Shown here one piece after another: positions 23,811-32,527 of a DNA stretch of 50,172 nucleotides. The notes beneath the pieces were generated by a model, which did no database searches, had not been told where the DNA came from, and saw nothing but the letters and a program-made list of their open reading frames with translations. Source of the DNA: Micromonospora arborensis (GTDB lineage: Bacteria > Actinomycetota > Actinomycetes > Mycobacteriales > Micromonosporaceae); NCBI RefSeq assembly GCF_003205615.1, contig NZ_PYBV01000008.1:1-50172 (forward strand), given 5' to 3'. The position numbers and the translations under genes are program-made. Each line of letters opens with the position of its first letter. Position 1 is the first letter of the stretch.

Positions 23811-25034
23811 TCATCGCGCCGACGCGATGGCTCCGACCGGTCCGCGACGCGCGGCCAGTTCTTCGCAGACCAGGGTGAGCAGCAGGACCAGGTTCGCCAC
23901 CACCAGGGCGGTCAGGGGCCTGAGCAGGAACGCGTCGGGCACCACCCGGGCGCAGAGCGCCACGACCGCCAGCGCCACGATCGCCAGCACCCGGGACCAC
24001 AGGATCCGGGCGGTCACCACGGCATCGAACAGGACGCTGCCGAGCAGGAACAGAATTGGTCCGCCGAGGATGGCGGCCAGCAACTCGACCGGGGCGCGGT
24101 CGAACGGTCGGTCGACGACTATCGAGGTGCTTGTCGAGACCAACACCACCCCGGCGACCATGACCAGATGGGTGTACGAGGTGGAGGTGCCGGAGCGCAC
24201 CCGTTCCACCATCGCGACACCCGGCGGGGCCAGGATCCGCTGGACCCGCTGGAAGTAGAGCTGGAACAGCAGGACCGCGCTGACGAACGCGACAGCGCAG
24301 GCGGCCACCGGACCGGCCGTGAATCCACTGCCGGCCAGCCCCAGGCCGGTGTTCAGGATCAACTCGCCGAGCGCGACGATGAAGATCGCCCGGTGCCGCT
24401 CGGAGAGGTGCACCCCGGTGAAGATCTGGCTGGCCAACTCGGTACGCCCCAGCCACGGCGTCGGCCAGCCGATCCGGGCCGAGCCGAGGTCGACCGCCAC
24501 CGCGATCGACCAGAGCACCAGCCGAGCCGTGTCGTCCACGAACACTCCGGCCACCCATGGCGCCACGGTGATGCCGAACCAGAAGAACACCCGGATGCTC
24601 CGGGCCTGGATCGAACGGTTCACCCGGGTGCCGGGGATCAGAACGGCGTCACGGGCGAGGTGGATGCCGAAGTACGCCGCGACGAAGAGCCATCCGTACC
24701 GGCCGAAGGCGTACGGGGTCGCGATCGCCATCAGCAGGGTGCCGAGCATGACCAGCAGGACTGTCGCCTGGATGATCGGCAGTCGGGGGTTGAACAGGTC
24801 GGTGAGCCACGCGGTCAGCACCCAGACCCACCAGGCGGCCAGCAGGAGGACGGCGGTCTGCGCCGCACCTCGAATGCTCAGGTCGCCGGCCAGGCTGGCA
24901 GCGAGCCGGGAGAACATGAAGATGTAGACCAGGTCGAAGAAGAGCTCCAGGAAGGTCGGATATTCCGGCTCGCCACGTCGGCGGAGGATCCGGGGTAGCG
25001 GAGCGGACGTCACTGCGGCTGCCTCCTGTGCCAC
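23811..25034 (-). CDS. LtrA-type membrane protein, minus strand
   Basis: 407 aa, about ten hydrophobic segments. Signature PTFLELFFDLVYIFMFSRLA at about residues 26-45, followed by WWVWVLTAWLTDLFNPRLP, the same layout as its convergent neighbour but with low overall identity; a recent tandem duplication is therefore unlikely. Middle part ERHRAIFIVALGELILNTG is typical of the family. It starts at a rare-context TTG or GTG-type codon just after GGAGGCAGCC (AGGAGG-like), and the N-terminal 25 residues are polar. Physiological function unknown. Confidence 0.83.
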   Translation of the reverse strand: MAQEAAAVTSAPLPRILRRRGEPEYPTFLELFFDLVYIFMFSRLAASLAGDLSIRGAAQTAVLLLAAWWVWVLTAWLTDLFNPRLPIIQATVLLVMLGTLLMAIATPYAFGRYGWLFVAAYFGIHLARDAVLIPGTRVNRSIQARSIRVFFWFGITVAPWVAGVFVDDTARLVLWSIAVAVDLGSARIGWPTPWLGRTELASQIFTGVHLSERHRAIFIVALGELILNTGLGLAGSGFTAGPVAACAVAFVSAVLLFQLYFQRVQRILAPPGVAMVERVRSGTSTSYTHLVMVAGVVLVSTSTSIVVDRPFDRAPVELLAAILGGPILFLLGSVLFDAVVTARILWSRVLAIVALAVVALCARVVPDAFLLRPLTALVVANLVLLLTLVCEELAARRGPVGAIASAR

Positions 25035-25198
25035 CCCGCGCCCCGGGCGGCGGGTGCGCCCCGACGCTGCGCACCCGCCACGCTACCGACAGTGTGGCGT
25101 CGGGTGCCGCAGAACGGACTCGTCCCGGGGGCGCGGTTCGCGGAACGTGGAACGGCCCCCTGCCGTTGGCAGAGGGCCGTTGCACGAGCAATGGGAGA

Positions 25199-26101
25199 TC
25201 AGCGGAGCCAGGGGATGTTGCGGTCGAGGAGGCCGCGCTCCTTGAGCTCCTTGCGCAGCGGGATCTCGTCGTCGACGTACCCGTCCCAGTTGATGCCCCA
25301 GTAGTTGGCGGTGTGGGTGCCCTCACCGATGAGCTGGCGCTGCACGGGGGTGCGGTTGCGGTACCACTCGCCGTTCACGTCGGGGTGCAGCTCGTCCAGC
25401 GGACGGATCCACCGGTAGGTGTAGCCGACGAAGAGCATCTTGCGGGTGATGGTCGACAGGTTCGTCGACCGGGAGTGCCACTGCCGGCGGTCGAAGATGA
25501 AGGCGTCACCCGGGTTGGCGGTGATCTCCACCGTGCCCTCCGGGTCCGGGTTCTGCACGGTGAGGTCCGCCGGCCGGGGCAGCGAGTTCTTCAGGTGGCT
25601 GCCCGGGATGACCTTGGTGGCGCCGCGGCCGGTCTCGGAGAGGTCCGACAGCACGTACGCGACCTTCAGCGAGAACATGGGCCGAGGCAGGTTCGGGTCC
25701 ATCGTCTCCGGGTCGGAGTTCTGCCGGTACCCGTCCTGGTGCCAGCCCCAGTAGGGCTTCTCCGGCTCGGCGGCCGGCGGGGTGACGTCCAGGTGGTTGT
25801 GGTGGGTGTAGATGTTCCAGCCGGCCAGCCCCCACATGTACGGGAAGGCGATCGGGTGGGTGAGCAGCTCGCCGAAGAGCTCGTCGCGCTCCAGGAAGCC
25901 CAGCAGGTGCAGGGTGCCGTCCTTCTTGGTGGTGCCCTTTGCCTGCTCCTCCGCGTAGACGCGGTCGACTGCCGCCTCCAGCGCCGCCCGGTGGTCCTCC
26001 GTCAGGACGTTGCGCAGCAGGAGGAAGCCCTGCTCGTGGAACTCCTTGCGGTCAGTGTCGCTGATCGGTTCGTAACCGGTCCGGTCGCCGTAATCGAACA
26101 C
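25199..26101 (-). CDS. Phytanoyl-CoA dioxygenase (PhyH) family protein
   Basis: Fe(II)/2-oxoglutarate oxygenase of about 300 aa. The facial triad is visible: H-x-D in GWHQDGY (about residues 121-123) and a distal His in RRQWHSRSTN (about 209), with Arg211 placed to bind 2-oxoglutarate. GAFIFD-like strand GDAFIFDRRQ precedes it. I set the start at the GTG nine bases after GGGGAGGGG; a GTG at 26143 gives a 14-residue longer form (MPEKVSPHGEGY). The target is probably a small molecule or CoA ester; there is no linked pathway gene to suggest which. Similar proteins hydroxylate ectoine or secondary metabolites. Confidence 0.85.
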   Translation of the reverse strand: MFDYGDRTGYEPISDTDRKEFHEQGFLLLRNVLTEDHRAALEAAVDRVYAEEQAKGTTKKDGTLHLLGFLERDELFGELLTHPIAFPYMWGLAGWNIYTHHNHLDVTPPAAEPEKPYWGWHQDGYRQNSDPETMDPNLPRPMFSLKVAYVLSDLSETGRGATKVIPGSHLKNSLPRPADLTVQNPDPEGTVEITANPGDAFIFDRRQWHSRSTNLSTITRKMLFVGYTYRWIRPLDELHPDVNGEWYRNRTPVQRQLIGEGTHTANYWGINWDGYVDDEIPLRKELKERGLLDRNIPWLR

Positions 26102-26323
26102 CGCGTCGTACCCCTCCCCATGAGGTGAAACCTTTTCTGGCACAGGCCGCCGATCGTAACGCGATGGCCAGGGCGTCGGGGAGGGCGTGTTGCGCGAGAG
26201 CGGCCGCAGGGGGACCCCGCGCAGCGGGAGGAGTGCGTAGAGTGAGAATTCCGTGATCGACTGGGGGTATCGGCATGGATTGTCCGATTGCGCGGTGACT
26301 GCCGGTTGAGAGATCCGGACCGG

Positions 26324-27178
26324 TCAACCCTCGTTGAACACCTCGGCCACCACCTGGCCGGCGGGGCTCTGCTGGTCGGTCACCCGATCCCAGGTGCCGT
26401 CGCGGGCGGTCCACTCCAGGTCGCCGAAGCGGACGCGCTTCACCCCGTGGTCCTGGGCGTGCGAAACCAACCAGTGCGCGTACCGCCAGCCGTCACGCTG
26501 GTCGCCCGGAGTCACCGCGAGGCCGGTCGGGTCGGTCGGGTCGAGGCCCTGCAAACCCCAGTCCAGCGCGAGGTTGCGGGTCAGCTGCGCAGCCGCCGCC
26601 GCGCCGTGCATTACCGGGGTACGCCCCACCGTGCAGGCGACCGCGCCGGTGGCGTCACCCATCAGCGCCCGGCTGAGCACCTCGGAGTCATCGGCCCATT
26701 TCTGGTAGGCCTCGGGGAAGGCTGATCGCTGCACCCGCTGGGCGGCGTCGGTGACGCGCATCTTCTCCCAGCCGCGCACCTTCTTCAGTGCCGCGTAGAA
26801 CCGGTTGGCCGCGTAGCGCGGGTCGCGGATCTGTGCCGGGGTGCCCCAGCCCTGGCTCGGTCGCTGCTGGAACAGGCCGACCGAGTCACGGTCGCCGTCG
26901 GCGAGGTTGCGCAGCCCGGACTCCTGGTACGCCGTGGCCAGCGCGACAACCACGGCCCGCTCGGGCATGCCGCGCTTCGCGCCGATCGCCGCGATGGTTG
27001 CCGCGTTCGCCATCTGGTCGGCATCCAGCGCGACCCGGCCGTCAGCCTGCACGGTGCACTTCCGCGACAGCGCCGGCAGCTGGAGGTGGTCACCGACCTG
27101 CCGTACGACGAGCCAGATCGCGATCACGGCGACGAGGATGAGCACCACTCCACCCGCCACGGCTGCCCGAGTTCGCAC
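26324..27178 (-). CDS. Membrane-anchored lysozyme-like protein
   Basis: 284 aa. A basic N-terminus and one membrane helix (about residues 6-28: VAGGVVLILVAVIAIWLVV) leave the rest outside. The conserved block VVVALATAYQESGLRNLADG, then DSVGLFQQRPSQGWGTP (about 76-115) resembles the catalytic region of lysozyme-like/transglycosylase folds, with Glu in YQESGL as candidate acid. Further on are LGQVV-like VSHAQDHGVKRVRFGDLEW near 235. Relatives in Micromonospora and Streptomyces are often mislabelled heavy-metal transporters. Action on peptidoglycan is inferred from the fold pattern. Single gene; the neighbour at 25199 is about 220 bases away. Confidence 0.7.
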   Translation of the reverse strand: MRTRAAVAGGVVLILVAVIAIWLVVRQVGDHLQLPALSRKCTVQADGRVALDADQMANAATIAAIGAKRGMPERAVVVALATAYQESGLRNLADGDRDSVGLFQQRPSQGWGTPAQIRDPRYAANRFYAALKKVRGWEKMRVTDAAQRVQRSAFPEAYQKWADDSEVLSRALMGDATGAVACTVGRTPVMHGAAAAAQLTRNLALDWGLQGLDPTDPTGLAVTPGDQRDGWRYAHWLVSHAQDHGVKRVRFGDLEWTARDGTWDRVTDQQSPAGQVVAEVFNEG

Positions 27179-27483
27179 TCACACCCCCAGATCGACAAGT
27201 CTGCCAAGCGTACGTCCCCGTCGCGCCGTTCGGGTCGTCCGAGCGGTTCGGGCCCGGCTCGGCGGCTGCGCCCCGGTTCGAGGTCGGCTCCGCCGACCCG
27301 TTCCGATCGAGGCATTCCCGCTTCGGGCGTGGTCTCACCTCCCCGTATGCCCTCTCCGCCCACCAGGGCTCGGCGACAATCGAGGCATCTGGCGCCAGGT
27401 CCCGCTGGCGAGGTGGCAAACACCCTGCATCCCGGCGGCTGACCTGTTGTGCGCGTCACCGCCCCGACCCCGCGGGGAAGCGA
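27179..27483. other. Intergenic region, no gene seen
   Basis: Between the divergent lysozyme-like and SDR genes. Open frames here give only Arg/Pro/Gly-rich products with no recognisable domain. No terminator or RNA gene was detected. The regulatory palindromes start at 27484. Confidence 0.4.
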
Positions 27484-27520
27484 TTGACCGGTCAAGGACT
27501 TACTACGGTTGACATGTCAA
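27484..27520 (+). promoter_or_regulatory. Double palindromic operator upstream of the SDR gene
   Basis: TTGACCGGTCAA (27484-27495) and TTGACATGTCAA (27509-27520) are perfect 12-bp palindromes with identical half-sites TTGAC/GTCAA, 25 bases between centres. The outer flanks CGATTGAC and GTCAATCG also mirror each other. The second half-site may double as a -35 box (TTGACA). TetR-type repressors commonly bind such paired sites, but no regulator gene is adjacent. Confidence 0.7.
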
Positions 27521-27581
27521 TCGCTGGCCCGGCGGCCGCAACGCAGGCGGCCGGACCGGCCACGGAACGAGGAGGAGTTCC

Positions 27582-28346
27582 ATGGGAACGCTCGACGGCA
27601 AGGTTGTGCTCGTCACCGGTACCGGCAGCGGTCTGGGACGCGTCGCGGCGCTGACGTTCGCGCGGGAGGGCGCGAAGGTCGTCGGGGCCGACATCCAGGT
27701 GGCCGGCAACGAAGAGACGGTCGAACTCGTCCGGCTCGCCGGCGGTGAGATGACCGGCATCGCGCCGGTCGACCTCACCGACACGGAACAGGTGCGCAAA
27801 TTCGTCGAGGACGCCGCCGCGGCCTATGGCGGGCTCGACGTGGTCTACAACAACGCAGCCGCGCTCCGCTTCGGCCCGATGCCGGACTTCTCCGTCGAGG
27901 ACTGGAGGTACACCATCACCGGCGAACTCGACATCCCTTACTTCGTGTCGAAGTTCGCCTGGCCGCATCTGGTCCAGCGCGGCGGGGGCGTCATCATCAA
28001 CGCCGCCTCGATGGCCGGCATGATCGCCGGTCAGTTCCCGCCGATGGTCGGCCACACCGCGGCGAACGCCGGCGTCATCGGCTTGACGCGACAGTTGGCG
28101 CTCGAAGGCGCCCCGCACGGGATCCGGGCGGTCGCGGTCAGCCCCGGGCCCATCCTCACCCCGGCCAGTGAGCGCGACCTGGGCGACAACCAGGCGGCCC
28201 GGGACGCGATCACCAGCAAGACCCTGCTGAAGCGGTTCGCCCGCCCCGAGGAGGTCGCCGAGCTGGTGGTGTTCCTCGCATCGGACCGGGCGTCGTACAT
28301 CACCGGGGCGAACTACCCGGTCGACGGCGGCGCGACCGCCTGGTGA
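27582..28346 (+). CDS. SDR-family protein with substituted catalytic residues
   Basis: 254 aa Rossmann protein. Cofactor loop TGTGSGLG (about 12-19) and NNA (90-92) are normal, and Ser143 (NAAS) is present. In place of catalytic Tyr and Lys it has His158 and Asn162 (GHTAANAGVIGLTR), and the structural Asn of helix 4 is Glu115 (TGELD), so three of the four tetrad residues are changed. I recall a subfamily with His for Tyr that keeps the Lys; the Asn is more unusual. It has AGGAGGAG at 27570 as ribosome site. Nearby a paired operator suggests tight control. It may be a lyase-like or non-redox SDR, or just inactive. Confidence 0.8.
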   Translation: MGTLDGKVVLVTGTGSGLGRVAALTFAREGAKVVGADIQVAGNEETVELVRLAGGEMTGIAPVDLTDTEQVRKFVEDAAAAYGGLDVVYNNAAALRFGPMPDFSVEDWRYTITGELDIPYFVSKFAWPHLVQRGGGVIINAASMAGMIAGQFPPMVGHTAANAGVIGLTRQLALEGAPHGIRAVAVSPGPILTPASERDLGDNQAARDAITSKTLLKRFARPEEVAELVVFLASDRASYITGANYPVDGGATAW

Positions 28347-28356
28347 CGTCACGGCA

Positions 28357-28445
28357 GTCCCTTTGCTCTGCTTCACCGGAGGCAACACCACGCGTCCGCT
28401 ATCCGGACAGTGAGTGTTTCGCCGGTTGAAGCAGAGCAAAGGGAC
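28357..28445. repeat. Inverted repeat with perfect 19-bp arms
   Basis: GTCCCTTTGCTCTGCTTCA (28357-28375) and TGAAGCAGAGCAAAGGGAC (28427-28445), spaced by 51 bases that contain a smaller GTCCG/CGGAC hairpin. It lies between the convergent SDR and crotonase genes. It could be a terminator, but the long loop and unusually A/T-balanced arms suggest a small mobile or repeated palindrome. Confidence 0.85.
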
Positions 28446-28472
28446 GACGCACAGGAACGTCTACCCGGATGC

Positions 28473-29264
28473 TCAGACGTCGTCGAGAGCGGCCACCCAT
28501 CGAGCCGGCCTCTTCTCCCGGAAGGCCAGGACCCCCTCGCGCCCCTCGTCGGAGAGGAAGTAGCCGGTGGAGAGAGCGGTCAGCCGGGCCAGGTCGCCAC
28601 GCAGCTCGGCGCTGCCCGGCCGGCGCAGCAGCTCCTTCGCGCCGGCCAACGCGCCGGGCGCACCGCGTACCAGCGAGTCGCAGAACCCCTGCACCGCCGC
28701 GTCCAGTCCGTCCGCCGGCACGGAGGCCGTGACCAGGCCGATCTCGGCGGCCCGCCGGCCGTCGAAGGTGTCCCCGGTCAGGTACAGCTCGGCGGCGGCG
28801 CGCGGGTGCAGCCGCGGCAGCACGGTCGCCGAGATCACCGCCGGGATCACCCCGATCCGCACCTCGGTGAACGCGAACGTCGCCTGATCGGCGCAGACCG
28901 CCAGGTCGGCGGCGGCGATCAGGCCCAGCCCACCGGCTCGCGCCGGCCCGGCGACCCGGGCCAGTACCGGCTTCGGGCACTCCCAGAGCGCGGCGAGCAC
29001 GTCGCCCAGCATCCCGGCGGGCACCGTCCCACCGGTGTACGCCGCAGCGGTCTCCTTCAGGTCAGCTCCCGAGCAGAAGACCGGGCCGGTGTGGTCGAGC
29101 ACGACCACCCGGACCGCGTCGTCGGCGACCGCGTCGGCCAGCCCGGCCAGCAGTTGGGTCATCAGGCCGGTGGAGAGCGCGTTGCGGTTGTGCGGGCTGT
29201 CCAGGGTGAGGGTGGTCACCCCACGGGCCGTGGCGACCCGCACGAGGACGTCGGGAGAGGTCAT
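28473..29264 (-). CDS. Enoyl-CoA hydratase/isomerase (crotonase) family protein
   Basis: 263 aa, starts ATG. Crotonase-fold marks: GVTTLTLDSPHNRNALS, then the oxyanion segment FCSGADLKE (about 62-70) and the second oxyanion loop AGPARAGGLGLIAAADLAVC (about 105-124), where the usual GGG is seen as AGGLG. The family's second acid near GVIPAVISATVLPRL is a non-Glu position, so hydration chemistry is uncertain. It probably acts on a CoA thioester in fatty acid or amino acid breakdown. Divergent from hemW, with only 19 bases between the two starts, so promoters must overlap or lie inside the genes. Confidence 0.88.
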   Translation of the reverse strand: MTSPDVLVRVATARGVTTLTLDSPHNRNALSTGLMTQLLAGLADAVADDAVRVVVLDHTGPVFCSGADLKETAAAYTGGTVPAGMLGDVLAALWECPKPVLARVAGPARAGGLGLIAAADLAVCADQATFAFTEVRIGVIPAVISATVLPRLHPRAAAELYLTGDTFDGRRAAEIGLVTASVPADGLDAAVQGFCDSLVRGAPGALAGAKELLRRPGSAELRGDLARLTALSTGYFLSDEGREGVLAFREKRPARWVAALDDV

Positions 29265-29283
29265 GCCGGGCACACTAGTGGCC

Positions 29284-30507
29284 ATGCCCGGCGTCCTTCC
29301 AGATGGTGAGACCGTCCCCGTCGACGGATCGCTGCCCGCCACCGCCACCACGGCGGTCGGCGCGCGCGGCTTCGGCGTGTACGTACACGTCCCGTTCTGC
29401 GCGAGCCGCTGCGGCTACTGCGACTTCAACACCTACACGGCGGCCGAGCTGGGCGGTGGTGCCAGCCGCGAGGGGTACGCCGACACCGTCCTGGCCGAGC
29501 TGGCACTCGCGGCCCGGGTGCTCGGCGACAGCCCGCCGCCCCCGGTCGACACCGTCTTCGTCGGCGGTGGCACGCCCACCCTGCTCCCCGCCGACGACCT
29601 GGCCCGCATCCTCGACGGCATCGACCGCACCTGGGGGCTGGCCGCCGACGCGGAGGTCACCACCGAGGCCAACCCGGAATCGGTCACCCCGGAATCGTTG
29701 AAGCTGTTGCGGGCCGCCGGCTACACCCGGATCTCGCTGGGCATGCAGTCCGCCTCCCCGGGAGTGCTGGCGATCCTGGACCGCAAACACAGCGCCGGCC
29801 GGGCCACCGCCGCCGCCCTGGAGGCGCGCGACGCCGGGTTCGAGCACGTCAACCTGGATCTGATCTACGGGACACCGGGCGAGCGGGCCGAGGACTTCGC
29901 CGCCTCGCTGGAGCAGGTCGTGGCCGCCGGGGTGGACCACGTCAGCGCGTACGCCCTGATCGTCGAGGACGGCACCCGGCTCGCCGCCCGGATGAAACGC
30001 GGCGAGCTGGCGTACCCCAGTGACGACGTTGCCGCGGACCGCTACCTCGCCGCGGAGGCCGCACTCGACGCGGCCGGGCTCTCCTGGTACGAGGTCTCCA
30101 ACTGGGCCCGCACCGACGAGGCCCGCTGTCGGCACAACCTGCTCTACTGGACCGGCGCGGACTGGTGGGGGCTGGGGCCGGGGGCGCACAGCCACGTCGG
30201 TGGGGTGCGCTGGTGGAACGTCAAACACCCCACGACGTACGCCCAGCGGTTGGCCGCGGGCGCGTCTCCCGGCCTGGCCCGGGAGGTGCTCACGGTCGAC
30301 GAGGCGCACATGGAGGACGTGATGCTCCGGCTGCGACTCGCCAGCGGCCTGCCGCTGGCGGTGCTCGACGCCACCGGCCGGGCCGGTGCGGAGCGGGCGC
30401 TGGCCGACGGCCTGCTGGACGCCGACGGGTACGCGGCCGGACGCGCGGTGCTCACCCTGCGCGGGCGGCTGCTCGCCGACGCGGTCGTGCGCGACCTGGT
30501 GCCCTGA
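29284..30507 (+). CDS. hemW: HemW, radical SAM heme chaperone
   Basis: 407 aa. Radical SAM iron-sulfur motif C-x3-C-x2-C at residues 39, 43 and 46 (FCASRCGYCDF), preceded by YVHVPFC. Further marks are VDTVFVGGGTPTLLP, the SLGMQSASPGVLAILDR stretch and VNLDLIYGTPGER. HemW-type proteins, formerly called oxygen-independent coproporphyrinogen oxidase-like, bind heme and deliver it; the extra cysteine typical of true HemN is absent. ATG start 19 bases from the divergent crotonase gene. In many actinobacteria hemW precedes hrcA-dnaJ, as here after the DUF4870 gene. Confidence 0.93.
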   Translation: MPGVLPDGETVPVDGSLPATATTAVGARGFGVYVHVPFCASRCGYCDFNTYTAAELGGGASREGYADTVLAELALAARVLGDSPPPPVDTVFVGGGTPTLLPADDLARILDGIDRTWGLAADAEVTTEANPESVTPESLKLLRAAGYTRISLGMQSASPGVLAILDRKHSAGRATAAALEARDAGFEHVNLDLIYGTPGERAEDFAASLEQVVAAGVDHVSAYALIVEDGTRLAARMKRGELAYPSDDVAADRYLAAEAALDAAGLSWYEVSNWARTDEARCRHNLLYWTGADWWGLGPGAHSHVGGVRWWNVKHPTTYAQRLAAGASPGLAREVLTVDEAHMEDVMLRLRLASGLPLAVLDATGRAGAERALADGLLDADGYAAGRAVLTLRGRLLADAVVRDLVP

Positions 30508-30512
30508 GCGGA

Positions 30513-30538
30513 CCCGCTGCCCCGGCCGGGGCAGCGGG
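30513..30538. terminator. 26-bp perfect palindrome between convergent genes
   Basis: CCCGCTGCCCCGG is followed directly by CCGGGGCAGCGGG. A second hairpin (GGCCGG...CCGGCC) lies just after. They separate hemW and the DUF4870 gene, so a shared terminator is the likely role. Confidence 0.8.
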
Positions 30539-30573
30539 CGCTGCGGACCGGCCGGGGGAGCGGCCGGCCCGGA

Positions 30574-31209
30574 TCACTTGATGAAGTTGGCGGAGAGCGG
30601 GTAGCGGTAGAGCTGACCCTCGTTGGCCTTGACGCCGGCGATGATGCCGAACACGGCACCGAGGATGACGGCCGCAATAACCCCGATGAAGCCGATCAGG
30701 ATGCAGGACAGCACCCAGCCGACCAGGCCGACGATCGACCAGATGAGCTGGAAGTTGAGCGCCGCCACTGCGTGCGCCCGCACCGTCGGGGATTGGTTGC
30801 CGCGAGCCAGCAGCGCCACCAGGGGGCCGATCCAGCCGAGCACACCGCCGCTGACGATCATGCCGGCGGCGCCGCCGAAGTGCGCGACCAACGCCCAGGT
30901 CTTGTCCTCGTTGTTGGCGTAGCCGCCGCCGTAGGCGCCACCGGTCGGGTAGCCGCCAGCGGGGTAACCGCCGGGCGGGGGGTAACCGCCGGGCGGAGGA
31001 TAGCCACCCGCCGGAGGGTAGCCACCTGACGGCGGTTGGTCACCGGTGGGCGGCGGATAGCCACCGGCTGGGGGATAGCCGCCCGGCCCGGGTGCCCCGG
31101 ACAGTGGTGCGGTGGGCGGCTCGGCCGACGGGAACGAGCTCGGGGAGGTCGGCTCCGGCGGGTGGTCACCGGGCTCACCCGCTCCGGGAGGGCGCGGAGG
31201 TTCAGTCAT
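30574..31209 (-). CDS. DUF4870 membrane protein with Pro/Gly/Tyr-rich N-terminus
   Basis: 211 aa. About the first 100 residues are low complexity, with repeats GGYPPAGGYPPP and GGYPPPGGYPAG rich in Gly, Tyr and Pro, predicted disordered and able to make weak self-contacts. Then come three or four hydrophobic segments: about residues 107-125 (WALVAHFGGAAGMIVSGGVL), 130-140, 150-170 and 172-192 (VLSCILIGFIGVIAAVILGA). The DUF4870 domain has no assigned job. Similar YPPP proteins are common in actinomycetes near stress genes. Single gene, convergent with hemW. Start at the ATG 31209. Confidence 0.8.
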   Translation of the reverse strand: MTEPPRPPGAGEPGDHPPEPTSPSSFPSAEPPTAPLSGAPGPGGYPPAGGYPPPTGDQPPSGGYPPAGGYPPPGGYPPPGGYPAGGYPTGGAYGGGYANNEDKTWALVAHFGGAAGMIVSGGVLGWIGPLVALLARGNQSPTVRAHAVAALNFQLIWSIVGLVGWVLSCILIGFIGVIAAVILGAVFGIIAGVKANEGQLYRYPLSANFIK

Positions 31210-31351
31210 GGATGTCACGGTAGAGGCCGGTGGCAACGCCGCACCAGAGCGACTCCGCCCGGCAGTGTGGGCCGATCGGCTCAGCGGGGTTGCGCGGGCC
31301 GCACCGATGAGCCGCCGTTGATCATCGCGCCGGCGGGTACGCCGACGTAGA

Positions 31352-31378
31352 CTGGCACTCGTTACAGTCGAGTGCCAG
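31352..31378 (+). promoter_or_regulatory. CIRCE element upstream of hrcA
   Basis: CTGGCACTC-9 bases-GAGTGCCAG, a perfect inverted repeat. It matches the CIRCE operator (TTAGCACTC-N9-GAGTGCTAA) except at the outermost bases. It lies 57 bases before the hrcA start, so HrcA probably represses its own hrcA-dnaJ-rsmE operon. Confidence 0.93.
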
Positions 31379-31434
31379 GACGGCTCGGCCGGCCTACGGC
31401 GCCGGCGGCCGACGTGCGACAGGAGGTGCGGAGA

Positions 31435-32457
31435 ATGGGTCTCGACGACCGCAAACTCGCCGTGCTCCGCGCGATCGTCGAGGACTACGTCTCCACCCAG
31501 GAGCCGGTCGGCAGCAAGGCGCTGGTCGAGCGGCACCAGCTCGGCGTCTCCCCGGCCACGGTCCGCAACGACATGGCCGTGCTGGAGGAAGAGGGCTACA
31601 TCCGGCAGCCGCACACCAGCGCCGGCCGGGTGCCCACCGATCGCGGCTACCGGCTCTTCGTCGACCGGTTGTCCCGGGTCAAGCCGCTCAGCCCGGCCGA
31701 GCGCCGGGCCATCGAGCGCTTCCTGGTCGGCGCGGTCGACCTCGACGACGTGGTGCACCGCACGGTGCGGCTGCTCGCCCAGCTGACCCGGCAGGTGGCC
31801 GTCGTGCAGTACCCGAGCCTGGCCCGTTCCTCGGTTCGTCACCTGGAGCTGGTGCCGATCTCCACCACCCGGCTGATGCTCGTCATGATCGCCGACACCG
31901 GGCGCGTGGAGCAGCGGCTGGTGGAGCTGCCCGGCCCGGTGCCCGCCGACAACGTCACCGACCTGCGCCGGTTGGTCAACGAAAAGCTCGCCGGCGCCCG
32001 GCTGTCCGATACGCCGCCGTTGGTGCAGGCGCTGGTCGAAGAGGCGCCGGCCGAGCTGCGTCCGACGATGACCACCCTCGCCACGGTGCTCCTGGAGACG
32101 CTGGTCGAGCGCCACGAGGAACGCATCGCGCTGGCCGGCACCGCCAACCTCACCCGGGGTGGCCTGCTGGACTTCCAGGGTTCGCTGCGGCCGATCCTCG
32201 AGGCGCTGGAGGAGGAGGTCGTGCTCCTCAAGCTCATCGGCGAGACCGAGCCGAGCACCACCCGGGTGCTGATCGGCGACGAGAACGAGTTCGACAACCT
32301 GCGCGCCGCCTCCGTGGTCAGCACCGGGTACGGCCCAGGCGCCACGATCGTCGGCGGTTTGGGGGTGCTGGGGCCCACCCGGATGGACTACCCCGGCAAT
32401 ATCGCCACGGTGCGCGCCGTGGCACGCTACGTGGGCGAGTTGCTGGCCCAGAACTGA
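31435..32457 (+). CDS. hrcA: Heat-inducible transcription repressor HrcA
   Basis: 340 aa. N-terminal winged helix: [28 protein letters not shown] and [20 protein letters not shown] (about residues 3-62), then the GAF-like inserted dimer domain (about 100-330) with [20 protein letters not shown]. HrcA binds CIRCE and is kept active by GroEL; heat frees the operon. A CIRCE lies upstream. It is followed by dnaJ after 70 bases and the Gly-rich linker typical of HrcA-linked DnaJ. ATG preceded by AGGAGGTGCGGAGA. Confidence 0.97.
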   Translation: MGLDDRKLAVLRAIVEDYVSTQEPVGSKALVERHQLGVSPATVRNDMAVLEEEGYIRQPHTSAGRVPTDRGYRLFVDRLSRVKPLSPAERRAIERFLVGAVDLDDVVHRTVRLLAQLTRQVAVVQYPSLARSSVRHLELVPISTTRLMLVMIADTGRVEQRLVELPGPVPADNVTDLRRLVNEKLAGARLSDTPPLVQALVEEAPAELRPTMTTLATVLLETLVERHEERIALAGTANLTRGGLLDFQGSLRPILEALEEEVVLLKLIGETEPSTTRVLIGDENEFDNLRAASVVSTGYGPGATIVGGLGVLGPTRMDYPGNIATVRAVARYVGELLAQN

Positions 32458-32527
32458 CAGTCAGGACCGACGGCCGGCTGCCGCCGGATCGGCGCAACGC
32501 GAGACGAACATGAGGACACGGAACGCA

